Shown here one piece after another: positions 23,263 to 36,800 of a stretch of DNA of 64,000 bases. The translations under genes were made by a program, and so were the position numbers. Location of the stretch: positions 124,001 through 188,000 of the forward strand of contig JAPDOI010000907.1 of NCBI GenBank assembly GCA_029168955.1, read 5' to 3'. Position 1 is the first letter of the stretch. The number at the start of each line of letters is the position of its first letter. The notes below the pieces were generated by a model, which saw nothing but the letters and a program-made list of their open reading frames with translations, was not told where the DNA came from and did no database searches. This DNA comes from Aplectana chamaeleonis. Its lineage: Eukaryota; Nematoda; Chromadorea; Rhabditida; Cosmocercidae.

Positions 23263-23970
23263 TGCGGTCCTGGATTGACTCTGTGAATTCGGTATTAATT
23301 GGGGTACTATGTATATATATGATATAGTAATTGAACACAAGTTCCGAGGAATTAACTGTCAATATTCGTTCGCTCGAAATTCAAATTTTTGATTTTTCTT
23401 CAAGATTTCGTTTTTTTCACAATTCTTAGAAAATCTGGCGTGCCCTTTTCTGGTCACCATGCAAAAATAGTTGGGACTCAGCGGTACATACGAATGCGAT
23501 TTTTTTCGGAAATATTATTTTGCTGTTGTAGCTTCTACTCCCAGTTCAAATTTTTTACTTTTTGATTATTTTCACTTTTTTTATTTCCACTTTTTTAGTG
23601 GTACTTTTGTATTTTCGAGATCCCATTTTTGCAGGCAATCTTCGAAGGTCTATAAAAGTTCTCATTCACCTGGGGGTTCCACTCACGACGCACTTGGGCA
23701 GGGGGCCGCAATATTTTGCAAGCTGGAAGAGTAGGGGGGCACACTCCTTACGGGCGTGTCGCCACAATGTGGCATGTAGCGTTAGGACTGAATTGTGTGG
23801 ATTTTTTCAACGTTCTGCGCAACTTACGTATTTCTAGGCTGGGATTTATTAACGTAAGCCGTAAGCTACCCTTGAGTTTTCTTCTTAAGATTGCGTTTAT
23901 TTCCATCGAAAAAAAGTCTTAGAGGGGGCGAATCTCTAACGTATCTATCGTCAATCTCTTGATGGCGGGA
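23263..23970. other. Unassigned stretch
   Basis: Thymine-rich runs around 23350-23600. No gene recognised. Confidence 0.35.
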
Positions 23971-24098
23971 AGCGGCGACGCTGCTATGATAAGATATAAC
24001 AAAGTTGCTGAGATGAACACAAAACTTAGGTGTCAGACAGGAATCAAACCCGCATCGCATCGCTTTCCGTGCCAGAGTGTTACCATTACACTACGATG
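23971..24098 (-). mobile_element. tRNA-derived SINE, left member of a head-to-head pair
   Basis: On the - strand: A-box-like TAGTGTAATGGTAACAC, a middle region with CTGGCACGG, B box GGGTTTGATTCC, then CACCTAAGTTTTGTGTTCAT. This is a tRNA-shaped head with a non-tRNA body. The acceptor stem does not pair, so it is not annotated as a tRNA gene. Confidence 0.7.
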
Positions 24099-24230
24099 GT
24101 AGTGTAATGGTAACACGGTTCGATGGGTTCGATTCCTGCCTAACACCTAAGTTTTGTGTTCATCTCAACAACCTTGTTGTATTTTATGATCATATACCAT
24201 GTCATAAAAAGGCATTAAATACCCAAAAAC
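24095..24230 (+). mobile_element. tRNA-derived SINE, right member with LINE-type tail
   Basis: Same element as its neighbour in opposite orientation, with the anticodon region deleted. It reads TAGTGTAATGGTAACAC, then GGGTTCGATTCCTGCC and CACCTAAGTTTTGTGTTCAT, and ends TGATCATAT...TAAAAAGGCATTAAATA. The last 55 or so bases match the 3' end of the LINE fragment at 44440-44500, which would let the LINE machinery copy it. Confidence 0.75.
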
Positions 24231-24815
24231 ATCAAAAGTCTGCTATGATAGCTTTCTAACAAAAGTCGAGCGGTTGTCTTCGAGAAAGCACAATGGTAGA
24301 AATGGAGAAACAACCGCTCCGCTCCCAAGATAGTGAGATAATAGCGGCCTCGCGGCTTCCTAGAGATAGAATACAAGCCATACCTTAGAGGGAGCGCAAA
24401 GATATAGAAGAACCCCTAGAAGGAGCGTCTTTAATGAGACAGGTGCACTACGAATAAGGTTTTTGAAGTAGGGAGGGGATTTCTTTTTTCAACGCTATGC
24501 AGATTCATCAGATCCCTGAAAGATCATGGTGTGATAAGTTTTTTTTATGCCAGAATCTTTGGGTTGCTTAGTTTTTCTTTCTTTCAACCGAATGCAGTAT
24601 ATCTAGGGCGGCTACCGGTCTGATAATTTCGATTCCTACGCATAGTATATTCAAGTTTTTGAATTTTCCAACATATAGCATGCGCGAACGGCGAGCTTGT
24701 CACTGTGAGCAGTGGTAAACCCCTAGCGAGGTGATACAATGAATTTCGCAGCTGTAGGTCCAAGTGCAGCCCCTGCTGCTTGCCAAATTTTCATTTGAGA
24801 ATTGAACATTTTCAG
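24231..24815. other. Unassigned stretch upstream of the first recognised RhoGAP exon
   Basis: No exon that would encode the end of a PH domain could be recognised. It is probably intron. Confidence 0.4.
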
Positions 24816-24878
24816 CTCAGTTGGATGATATCGGCTTCGAATTTGTTCAGCAGTGCATATTGTTTCTCGAAGAAAGAG
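24816..24878 (+). CDS. RhoGAP exon 1 in window: domain start
   Basis: Acceptor AACATTTTCAG, donor GTAAGC. Reads [20 protein letters not shown], the opening helix of the RhoGAP domain in GRAF-type proteins. It starts two bases into a codon, so at least one upstream exon exists. Confidence 0.92.
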
Positions 24879-27800
24879 GTAAGCGCGGGGTTTTTTCTTC
24901 TATTGCGGTCTATCTAATGAAGTATTCCATTTAATTTTCAGGTATTCGCGAGCAAGGGCTGTATCGCAATTGTGGCGTGACGTCGAAAGTGCAGAAGCTG
25001 ATGCAACTCGGCCTCGACAAACGAAAAGCCAACGGTGGTGAAAAATTGAATTTCAATGACGATGAGTGGGAAATCAAGACGATCAGCAGCGCGGTGAAGA
25101 CGTTTCTCAGGTCGGTGGAAGAGCGAGCTTTTCATGAATCTGCTGTACCCAGAGTATTGTTCTCTCCAAGAGGCGATTCGTGTCTGAATTGTTTATATTA
25201 CACTGTGCATGTTTGGAAAAAATCTTCGGCTTCATTCCCAATGTGACGCTCGGCCAGAGTTCATCGTGCGCGCAGACATCTCGGAGAAGCCATTTAGTTG
25301 AACGCAGTGTTCATTCTCGATTTTTGCTTATTTCCGGTTTTGTTAAATGCAAGGTACGGTCGATTTTTGGCACTACCAAAATCGGGGTTAGATATATCGG
25401 GTTGGCCTAGCTGAGCACCGTCTGAACGTTTGAGAAATATTAGTCCTTACTTTTGAAAAAAAATTGCTTTTATGTCAGGGTTTACGTGGCTAGAATGCCG
25501 ATATTTACAAATCGGTTTTGAAGAATGCGTGGACGGTGGCTAAAACATGGGCCACGGACACACTCTTGTGACACGGTGGTGCACTGAGATGGCTGGAATA
25601 AGTTGAAGAAAACCGTTTTTCCGCTGTTTTCGCACGTTCCTTGGGACTGCCTGTAGCACACGCTCCGATCGAGTGGGAAATCCTGAAATCGAGACTGCCC
25701 GGACCCTGCCTCTAATAATAGGGCTGTACGGAACATTTTCTGATGCGTTTTGAAAAGGAAACGGAACGGAGGTGGCTGAAAACGTCGGAAATTGAAAGGT
25801 GGGGGGGGACGAAAAAGGTAATGAGAGTGAAAAAACTAATTATAATAATCCATCATTATTTGAGAGAATAGGAAGAAATGGAAATAATTTAAGGAGAATA
25901 GGTAGAATCCGAGAATTATGTCGAAAAATATTTTGGATAGCAGGATAAGTTCGTAGGGTTTTTGTCAGCAAGATGTGGGTATGCGTTCGAAAGCTTGTTT
26001 CCTCCTCTATCCAATGCTTCTTGTCGCTTCTCGTTAAACTTGACCTCCTTTGAATGCCAAGTAGTGAGTATTCGAATCTCGACAAAATGTTAACATTCGC
26101 TCCCTATTGAAGCTTTTTTTGTGCAGCCGTTACATATCCAAAACCATTTCTTTGTTCGAACCGGCTTAATTCTTGTTAGCTGAGGTCCTAACTCCATTTA
26201 GTTTTTGCCCATTTTGAAATATCCTGAGCAGGGCTGTGCGTAACTAAATTTTTTAAATTTAATTTTTTTTTGAAATTCCTCGTAATTTGTAACTGATAAT
26301 GATTAGTAAGCTCACGCATAGCCCAATCCTCATCCGATGTGGAAGCACCTCAGCACTTCAGTGCAGTACTCGAAGAAATATCCAGTACACATATGTAGGT
26401 GGGATAGAAACGATTTAAATAGAGAAAACTGAAACTCTTAGCTCAATTGAGTGTCAAACATATGGTCCCGGTTTGCCCAACTTTTGAATATGAAAACAAA
26501 GAGAATTATCGCTCCACCATGACATTTCAATGGAAGCCAACGAGGGCAACACTGTGATGGGAAAAAAATTCGCGATTCGATAATTCTGGTCTCAATCATT
26601 CCAGGAAGGGTAAGCGGAAGAGGTGGCCGTTCCGAATGGGTATACAGTTGCAAAACCGCTTTTCGACACAGAAATCGAGTATGCTTTCTATATTTGTGAT
26701 GCGTTACACTGAACGGAGTTATAAGCGTTCATCCTCACAAACATTGTCAGGTTTGTTGTGGTGTAGACAGCGGTGCGAGGTTGAGATTGTTTAGGATTCT
26801 GAAATGCTAGTAAAGGCCCCCTCGGAATTTGTGAATTTCAGATTTGAACGTTCTCTTCTAGTCTTCTCTTTTGCATTTAAAATTTCTCATTTATTCTTCT
26901 TTGTATTGTGAATTTTTAAAACGTTTAATCACCTTTTTGAAAAGGTTGATACTCCGCAGCCGTAATTTTTGTTGAAATCTTTCGAACCGAATTTCCAAAT
27001 TAACATCTTCCTCTCGTAGCCCGTCTCTGGAGATAGACATCTATCAAAGGTTATTTCGGGAATCCTCGTAAAACTCTTCGTCGAATAGTGTTTTCAGGCT
27101 AGAAAAATATTTTCACGATCCTTCAACAGATTTCAATTCACGAAATACTAGTTTGTTTGCTTGTAACCTTTGAACAACTGAAAATGGGTGGTGAAGGTTG
27201 TTTTCGAAATCTCCGTGGAATTCTGCAACAAAGTGCAACCTTTACTTGCTCCACAAGCCAGCCAAGTCTTGAGAGCCAAGCCCCATACTGAAAGTCTATC
27301 TCAGGGTGGGATTCGTGTCCGCAGTCGCAGACGACCATTTTTGCAGTCTGCAGCTTGAAGATGATCGTGCTGGCATGGAGATAATTCGTGCCAGAACCTC
27401 GTGGTCCCAGAATGATTCTGTTTGCACTACGTGTTGCAACAATCCGACATAGATAGTAGCTCCACCAAATGTCGGCGTCTCTCGTGTTCATCATGGGTAC
27501 GAGAGCATTCCGTGGAGTTAAATAACTGTAGAGCTCACCTCCTCCGACCTGACTAGTCATGGAGCAAGAAATGGTTGGAACCTAATGAAAAGTTTGAGGC
27601 AGTTAGTGTGAGAAGCCGAACGGTCGGTCGTACCTAAATCCCGTTATCAACAATTGTATTTGGCCATATCCAATCTACTGCTGACTACGCCCGGTTGGGA
27701 ATGTCAGGGTAAGGTTTCACCGAAAATTGAATTTGGAAAGAATAATTTCATATCAGGAATGTGAACGAACTGTTAAATTTATCTATGCTCTAGACGGCAA

Positions 27801-30800
27801 ATTTACATTCTTTTCTCAAGCGCATGTTCACGATTTGTTACGATTCGTTACGATTTTGGGCCGAAATTTCGTAAATCGTAAGAAAAGTTGCCAAAAACAC
27901 CCGTATTTCGTATATAGTAATTCGTTATTCGTAATTAGGCACAGCCTTGATCCTGAGGCATTCAGGGGACTTGGAAAACGGACTATCATTGCTGTGTCCC
28001 ATACCTACAACCATCAAAGCACGGTTCTGTAAAAACTTACGGTAAAGAGAAAGCAAGCCATAGTTGAAGCAGTTTACGAGCGATGGCTATTCCTCTCTCC
28101 ATAATTGGAGAGAGGCGTAGCTATCGCTCGTAAACTGCTTCAACTAGGGCTTTGAACGTTGTTGATGTGTGTCTTCATCATAGAAAATAGTTGTAAAAAT
28201 TCATCTGATCATGCCGAAAGTGACCAACCCATTGGCTCGGTATCTACAGGGGTGGAATTCACGAAACGATAACCACGTTCTAGCCATGGCTTGAAGCTAA
28301 TCGATTTGCGTACGATGTGTTTAACCATGGTTACGCTAGCCATGGTTAAAACGTGGCTAGCGTTTTGTGAATTCCACCCCAGCTGTCAAAATGTGATAAT
28401 CATTAGGTTCGTGTAGCCGGCTGTAACTATCTTCGTCGATGTCCACGAGCGGCTCATTTGCAAAACGCGAAATGTGAACTACAGTTGTATACATAGTCAA
28501 TGCAGGACCAGCTACCTCGTCCCATCAGCGCCCTTCTGCATTCCGCATTGTGTAAAGCAATTCTCGGTCAACTTGACGTAGTACACTCTCAGAGACGATT
28601 TTTGAGATTTTCATATAATTTTGCGGTGGAGCTCTCCTTTTGTAACACTTGTCAAATATGAGCCGATTCCTCCCAGTGGGAGAGGTTCAAGAGGAAACCA
28701 AGCTCCGCTGGCCCGCAAAGGAATCAGGAAACACGTCTCTTTCGACGAGATTTTAAGCCAGAAGTACACGAAATCCTTCGCTGTCATTCCGCTCTTTTAC
28801 TCTCAGTGGGGCTGTTTATTGTGACACTGAAATCATTTTTGGACCCGTCCTTTGATATTCTTCACTGTGTTGCTCCGTTCTTCAACGCGGACCCTGGCTA
28901 ATACTGTTCTGCAGAAAATATTCGTCGCATTTTGGTTGACCCCATTTTTTAAGGGTCACAACCACCGAGAACATGTTCTTACAACCGGATAACTAATCCA
29001 GACTAGAAAGTAATCTCACCGAGATAAGATGTTTTACTGCAATTTCCCGCCGTTTCTTCGTGTTTATGGTAACATCTGGTGGCCAACACCTTTTAAATGA
29101 GAAACTCGAGAACGAAAGTCATCGTGAACAGTGCATTTTAGATTGTAGAGTTTTAGGAACCTCCCCGAGCCACTGATGACGTTCGAACAACATAATCTGT
29201 TCATCAACGCGGCCAAAATGGACGACAGGCGTACTCGTGTCGACCATATCCACTACTACGTCCATAAGCTGCCATCGGCACACAAATCGATGTTGGAGAT
29301 TGTGATTCGGCATCTGAAGAGGTATTCTGAAGATTTGACTTGAGAGTACTGTTGGGATTCCAATCTGCGTCGATTCTCTTTTTCTCTCTCTATCTCTCTC
29401 TCCATCTTTTCCTCTTTTCCCCTAGCGTTTTGGGAAGTTTTCCATTCTCAGGCTGTGCATTATAAGAGATTCCTCATGCAAATCATTCCCAAGTTCTTTC
29501 AGGGTAGCTGATCGTTGTTCTGAGAATCTGATGACGGTCGGCAATTTGGGTGTGTGTTTTGGACCCACGCTTTTGAGGCCGAAAGAGGAGACGATGGCCG
29601 CAATTATGGACATTAAATTCTGCAATGTCGTTGTCGAAGTGCTCATCGCGCATTGTGAACAGGTGGAGAGAAATACCTCATAAGGTCTGAATCTGCTAAC
29701 ATAATCTGGATTTTCACAGATATTTGGAACTGAACCACCGAAATCGATTGGACAACCGTGTCCACCGAAGCCGGATCACCGAAGCATTCATCAGGAATCC
29801 AGTCAACCAGTCATTTCGTTGAGGTTTGCTTATCTCAAATTCTCTACTCTCACGTACTAGCTAACCGTGTTATGGTCGATTATAGTAATTATGCTTAAAG
29901 TGAGCGACAGTCGGACAATGGACGGCATATGCTGAGTGTTTCGGCGTCATCTTCCGTGTCTGGTTTGAATCCTGGAAGACCGCGAGCATTCGTGCCATCC
30001 TCTCCAGCAATCCGTGCTCATGCAGCTGCCGTCGCCTCCGCATCTAGTGTCGCTACCGGTTTAGCTTCGTCTAATAGCCATATCTATGATGTTCCTCCTG
30101 AAGGTAATTTAAGATCTTCCAAGATTTTGTCATGTGCTAGTTGTCTTCATCGCTTTTCTTACCTCTCGTAGTCTTTGTAATTAATGAGAGGAAGTTAGCA
30201 GACTGGGAGAATTCTAGGTAGGGCTTCCACTGTGCGCCTTGAAGCTCCTTCATTAAAGGCAGTGTTCACGATGATTTTTGTTCCCGAGTTTTACACATAA
30301 AACAATGAGTTGGCATCCAAGTGTTACCAAAATTACGAAGAAACGGCGAGAAATGCATTGAAACGTCGTATTTCAGCGACATTATTCTATAACATGGACT
30401 AGTTGCCCGGTTGGATGAACATGTTCATGGTGGTTGTCACCGGTGGAAAGTTGGGTCAATCGAAAATAGAAGAATACTTTATGCAGGGCAGAACTAGCTC
30501 ATAGCATCATAACAAACACTTCCTGTGATACTTAAAGGCATCGTCCACGATGAAAACCGAATTTGGGTTTATGCGTTCATTCGGACTAGTGGGCCATGAC
30601 AATGTCACTCAGAAAGTTTGAAGTTACAAAACCGTCTCTGAGTGGAGATTCGCTTACCGCAAAATGGCTTCCTGGGTTTGGGGGGCCGGCCTTGGGGTCG
30701 ATCCGTTGTTACAAGGAACAAAACTCTTGGGTTGCCGACGGCGGGCGTGCCTTGACGCGTCGTAGGGCGCAATACACACGCCAGTCGATTTCGAATTCGG

Positions 30801-33800
30801 CATCGATCGAAAGCAGCCGGCAGCACTGGACGCAGCAGGTGGGTAGCTCATTTTAATTTCGCTGAAGTCGTAGTTGAGCGGCATCCTCGATGAATTGCTT
30901 CCAACGCTGCGCCAAGGAACGAAGCGTAAGACTGTTCCTTGCATTCTCTGCGCAACTATCACAAGTTGATGCCGGCGCGAAATTCAAGTTTGCTATGAAC
31001 TTTCTAAAAATGGGTTTTTCTTAAAAAGTTGACGTTTTTGGGGGGGGGCGTTTTGCTACCGTTAGTCACTATAGGGATAGTACAACACGAAAACATCAAA
31101 AACCCAAATATGGTTTTCATCGTGTACGATGCCTTTAAGAGGCGGGGTGATACTTAAGGATTTCGTGTACTTCTGGTGCCTTTTTCTCGGTTCCTTCGTC
31201 ATTTCAGTTCTACTCTGGAGCCAAACAATCGATTTAGCGACTAATCTCAAAATCGAAGATTATCGTGAACACTGCCTTGGAAGGCATCGTACGCGCTGAA
31301 AACCACTCACCGTTTTTCGGTTCAAATGATTTTCTGGGCCCACCCAAGAACGTAGGGAGAGTTGGTTTGGTTAAAAACGCCTTATTCTAAAGATAAATGA
31401 GTTTGAATGTCTCAAATTCCGTCAAAAGAGGCCGGCCGTCCGTCAGTCATCTGACACAATTAGCTGTCAGCCATCATATAAGTAAATGATCAACATTTGA
31501 TACAGAATAACTGAGGGGAAGTTGATGGAATATACTGTAGGATTACGTGAAGAATGACTTTTCTACACACTTCGATTAACCTTTCCTTCTCCACGAATCA
31601 CTTGAAAGAAAGATAAACTTCATTTGATCGTGAGGTCTTTGGTCAAGTAGCGATCTCTAGCGATCGACTCTTCCTTTCTCGGAAGAGATATTTTCGGTCT
31701 GAAAAAGAGGTTTTCAGTAATTTTTTCGCGCTTTTTTGAACGTAACTGTTATACTGGGTACTAGAGCTCTCATTATATACGGAAAACTCGAAGACGGAAT
31801 TCATCGTGAACGATGCCTTTAACCTATTTACGACTACATGTCCCATCAGTGGGACACGCTTTTCAAAAAACGATTTCTCCGCCACAAGGACGAAGTTTAA
31901 ATTCTCTGATGTTCAGTGTATTAACTAATCCTAGACTCGACTATGGAAGTCGTGGTCCGTCGGCAGCTCCACTATGGCACAATCTTCGAATTTTTTTTTA
32001 AATAGCTGGTTTTGTAAACAATGTTTACTTCATTAAAGAAATAAGAAAAAATCGTTGCAAAAACAATTTCTCGAGCTCATTATGCGTTCTTTTTTGTTTA
32101 ACTGCCGTTCCTTAGCTTTCTCAGCAGTAAACCTTAGTGGAAATCACGTTCTGTTCACCTGCTCAGATATTTATGGGGAAGTTGCCGAGGACAAGTGACC
32201 TGATTTGGTCGTTATCACTCGATCGAGGGGAGAGGACTCTCCCCTCGAATTAGACATAGACACAACGATAAGGCGTTCAAAACAGTCGTCCGGGGGGGGG
32301 GGGAGAACAAGGGAAGTTTGCCTCACGGTTGTTCCCATGGCCTCCCCCTGAGCGTGCTGAACGAGAAAACAAAGCCGCAGTGTATACGACGATGCAAACT
32401 GGCCAGTCTCGAGGTTGTCTCGCACTTCGGGAGTTGAGGAAGCAGACCTGCCACTCAAGGACGGTGTAAGGTGTACCTGGCCAGATTATCAAGGGAAATA
32501 ACAAGCTTCTCTGTAACCTTTCTTCAAAGGTGAATATTTTTGGCACTATTCCTGCTTTCGAAGAACAGGAAACTGTTGAAAACAGCTAGTTTCAGCAAGC
32601 TGACTTTTGATAAATCAATGACTATTGAGTGTTGGGTTGCGACAGCTTGGGGAAGACTGGCGATGGGGAGAACAAGGGAAGACCTGCCAGTCGAAGGTCC
32701 CCTCCGCCTCCCCTCGATTCGGGGGAAGTTCCCCAGTTTTTTCGAGGAAAGTTCTTCTGTCGTTCTCGGGAGTTTCCCCACGAATGTCTGAGTGGAATCG
32801 TACCACTGCCATGACTACACCTAACATGACCCCGAAACATCTATTTTTTCAAATTTAAGCTTTTTACCTGCTATGACCAAACCTAGAAGATACAAAATTT
32901 GAAAACAGATAGCAGGTTCCTGAATCGCAGTCAAAGAAACTCTGAGTGAATATCACCGGAGCATTGGTGGCAAATAGTATATCCACTTGACCCTGCCGTG
33001 ACTTCAGGCAGTTGTTTCTTTCGATAGGAAAAGTGCTATGAGCGGGAATTCTTGAACAATGTTTACTTCATTGATAGCTTCACTACGAACATGAAAAACA
33101 AAAATAGATTTTCGGTGGAGTTCCATTCGAGCTCGCGTGTCCCGCCGGTGGAACATGGTATACGGTAACGCAATATTGCACGCGGTCCGAACGTGCAGTC
33201 ACCCAAAATTAGGCGTTGTCGTGAATGGGTTAATGACCTCTGCGTTCCTACACGTGGAAACAGTGTGACTTAGACTACGGCATTCACTCCAAAGATGCTG
33301 TTTCACAGATTAGGACAGGACAGATCGCAAAGGCATTGTTCACGACGGTTTTGTTTTCGAGTTCTCTATATATGATGGTAGCTCTAACACAATATAACAG
33401 CTACGTTGAAAAAACTGAAAAAGAATTACTGAAAACAGCATCTTGAAAGCGAAATTTCCTCAATCAACTTCCCTAGATAGGAAAAGTCGATCGCCAGGAA
33501 TCGCCACGTTATCGCGTGTACTTCATCAACTTCCACTCACCTCTACTATGTATATCATTTGTTGATAAGCTACCCTCTCTTCTCATTTGGTGCCAAATCG
33601 GAGGGCCAGCCCCTTTTGACGGATTTTGAGGCATTCGATCTTCCATATATTCACAATATTACGTTGGTAAACCAACAAACTCCACCTACGTTCTCAGTCT
33701 ATCCAGCCAATCATTCAAACCCCAAAAATGGCTTTCAGCGCGTACGATGCCTTTAACTCGCAGTCGTAGCTGCGCAATCTTTCAGCTAAAACTAATGGGG

Positions 33801-36800
33801 GAATCACGGAAAAATCGGCTACAAAGGCTAACCACATTCGTCGATTTTCTTGGTTGCATTGCTGTTGTGACCAGAAATGAGTAATCAAAAATTTATTGCT
33901 CTTCACCCCCCCCCCCCCCCCACTGCCCTATGTTCTCGAGGTGCACGCCATCCGCTGCCTCCCACTTAGTGCCCGTGAGCCGTTGTGCTATAGCCAGTAG
34001 GGGGTGGGGGGTGACGAGCGCAGCACATCGGTCAGCAAATGGACAGCCATGTTGAAACATGTCACCCTTCACGGTTCTGATTGATATGGGTATCACTAAA
34101 CACTATCATACGCTCAGACTGGGGGATTATAAGGCTCCTCTCTCCAACAAATGCACACTCGGGCTTCCAAACTGGTTCTAGAAATTAGTCATGAGTCGTT
34201 ATCTATAGGATTCTTCCAGTATCGACTACTGAATCCCTTCCATCTGTTTTGAAAAATAGCATAGAAATCAAAATCTCGTTCAAGATTATCGTTTTGATCA
34301 AGTATGGTACCTTGCTAAAGGCAGCATGCACACTCGAAAAAGTTGTTTAGATAACTGCGTAAGTGGGATCGCTAGGCTCCTAGAGCGCTAACGCCGATGA
34401 AAGCGTCAAAAACGAGTAAAAATAAGTAAATTTGAGCCAGCCAAACATGCAGTCGCCACCCATGTTTTTTCTTGTTCCCGCCCCTCGGATCAAACCCGTC
34501 CAAGTTTATTGCTCGAACACGGTAACCTTGGCTAGTTTTTGGTGCTGCCAACGACTTGTGTGTTGTGGTATAGGCCGTAGGAGTCTATTGGCTTCTCTAT
34601 CTCAGTCATTCTATAGCTAGCTTCGCTATTTAACTGAGCGGGCATGCTGCGGGGTAGCTCGTCCACTTCCACTCAATACTTAAAAACGTTATTTTTCTAT
34701 TTGCATCAAGTTTTCGTCGATGTTTTTGTTTGTTGGGCTTTGGGTCATCCTAGTGGGCTCTCGATTACGCTTATCACCCCCAGAGATTACCAATAAACCA
34801 TCTATTCTATTTCCAGCTTTAGACCATCTATTCATGCCATGAAATTGTGGTGAGGCCCCGGTCATAGTTGGATGAGCCGACGTCTCCAGCCCGGTCGATA
34901 CACACAGAACGCATTGGAAATGCGATGCAAAAATCACTCGGTGTATCCCCCCCCCCCGCACCCACCAACACCCCCTCCCCCCCAACACCCGCCAACACCC
35001 ACCCGGTCGATACGTATGTTAAAAATGATGGAGTGAGGTTGAGAAAATCACTCGGTGTATTCCCCCCGCACACCCCCAACACCCACCCGGTCGATGCGTA
35101 TGTTTAAAATGATGGAGTGAGGTTGAGAAAATCACTCGGTGTATCCGACGCGGTCGATATCCATGCAATACGTAGATGAGAAAATCACCGGGTGGGCGGG
35201 TCGATGATAAAACATTGCGTATCACTAGAAAGCTAACCTTACTGCTACCTCCGTTACTTCACCATACTCTCCTTCACTATTTCTCTGAACAGGTGCAATC
35301 CTGTTGGCCACGTAATCATCGTCATATCTAGTTGGATACACCGAGTGATTTTCTCAACCCCACTCCATCATTCTAATCAAACGTATCGACCGGGTGGGTG
35401 TTGGGGGGTGTTGGGGGGAGTCGGTGGGTTACAGATGCAAGTAGCACCAACTCTGACCGGGGCCTGAGCGCGAAGCGCTCACCAGATTTGGCTTTGATCT
35501 CTTACCGCGCATTCCCTATACTAAAATCACCTATTCATACTGTCACCAGAAAAGTAAGCTGTACATCATTCGAAGAGTCTAATCAGTATACGTACCTGAG
35601 CCAAGTTTCATTGCGATCGGTCACCGCTCTCAAAAGATATGGCGCCTCAAATGACGCAAAAATTTTCTCCGCCACCGCCTCCGTCCGTCACATTTCATTT
35701 TTTTGGACGGCGTGGACCAAATTGCTTGAAACATGGTTACCAGAGGTAATCGGGCACGAGGATGCCAAAAATAACCCGCAGAACTCACCATTTTTATTCC
35801 TGGACCACTTACAGGCGGTTCAAACTTGGAAACCGGCCTCTCAATAATAGTTCATAAAAATGACGTGTTTCTTCGTTATCAGTTATTGTTTTCTTAGAGA
35901 CTCCATATAAACACCTCGCCCTCTAGGGTGGTGCACTTTAAACGTTCGGATCGCAAGAGGACGGTGGTTTGGGAGGGATGTTTCTGAGCGAGGCGCGTGT
36001 TCGTACCATGCGCACCATCGATAAGAAGGCGCCGCAGGGTGTGCTGGTGTCAGTTGACTATGCGGGACTGAAACAACATCATGGGATGTGCGCAGGACCT
36101 CAGTAGGGGTTTGCAGGACATCATGAAACGTGTGCAGGACCGCAGTAGGAGTGTGCAGGACACCATGGGACGTGTGCAGGACCGCAGTAGGGGTGTGCAG
36201 GATGTCATGGGATGTGTGCAGGACCTCAGTAGGAGTGTGCAGGACATCATGGGACGTGTGCAGGACCGCAGTAGGGATGAGCAGGATGTCATGGAATTTG
36301 TGCAGAACCTCAGAAGGAGTGTGTAGGACATCATGGGACGTGTGCAGGACGGCAGTAGGGGTGTGCAGGATGTCATGGAATGTGTGCAGGACATCATGAA
36401 ACGTGTGCAGGACCCTAGTAGGGCTGTGCAGGACATCATGGGATGTCCAGGACACCGTATACAAGTTATGCCTCCGAGTTAGAAGTCTGGGCCGGAACAG
36501 AAGAGCGACATCTGCAAGTACCGGTGAAATTTGGCTAGAGCGACTGATCCTGCACAATTGTGTCCTTTTGAAACTCATTTCTTCATTTTTTCGACTTTTA
36601 AATTCAAAAAGTATATGCATTGTGTTCTATCTCGAGGAAGCCGCGATGCAGCTACATATTATACATTGGATCCGACTCACTCGTTTTCGGATATCCATCC
36701 GAATTTTCATGATTCAAAATCCTATTCACCGAAAAAACCTCAAAATCCGAATGATCCAAAATCCGAGTCACCGAAAAAGTGTCAAAATCCGAATGATCCA

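Noticed and set aside
24018..24140. A true tRNA gene pair
   Set aside because: A and B boxes are present, but acceptor stems do not pair and one member lacks the anticodon arm; better explained as SINEs.
27138..27560. 140-residue - strand frame inside a hAT element, as a candidate transposase
   Set aside because: No BED finger, hAT dimerisation or DDE motif; broken in the other family copies.
36084..36441. CRISPR-like array
   Set aside because: Repeats are contiguous with no unique spacers, in a eukaryotic genome.
35883..36620. 245-residue frame with [18 protein letters not shown] repeats
   Set aside because: Same minisatellite effect at the first locus.
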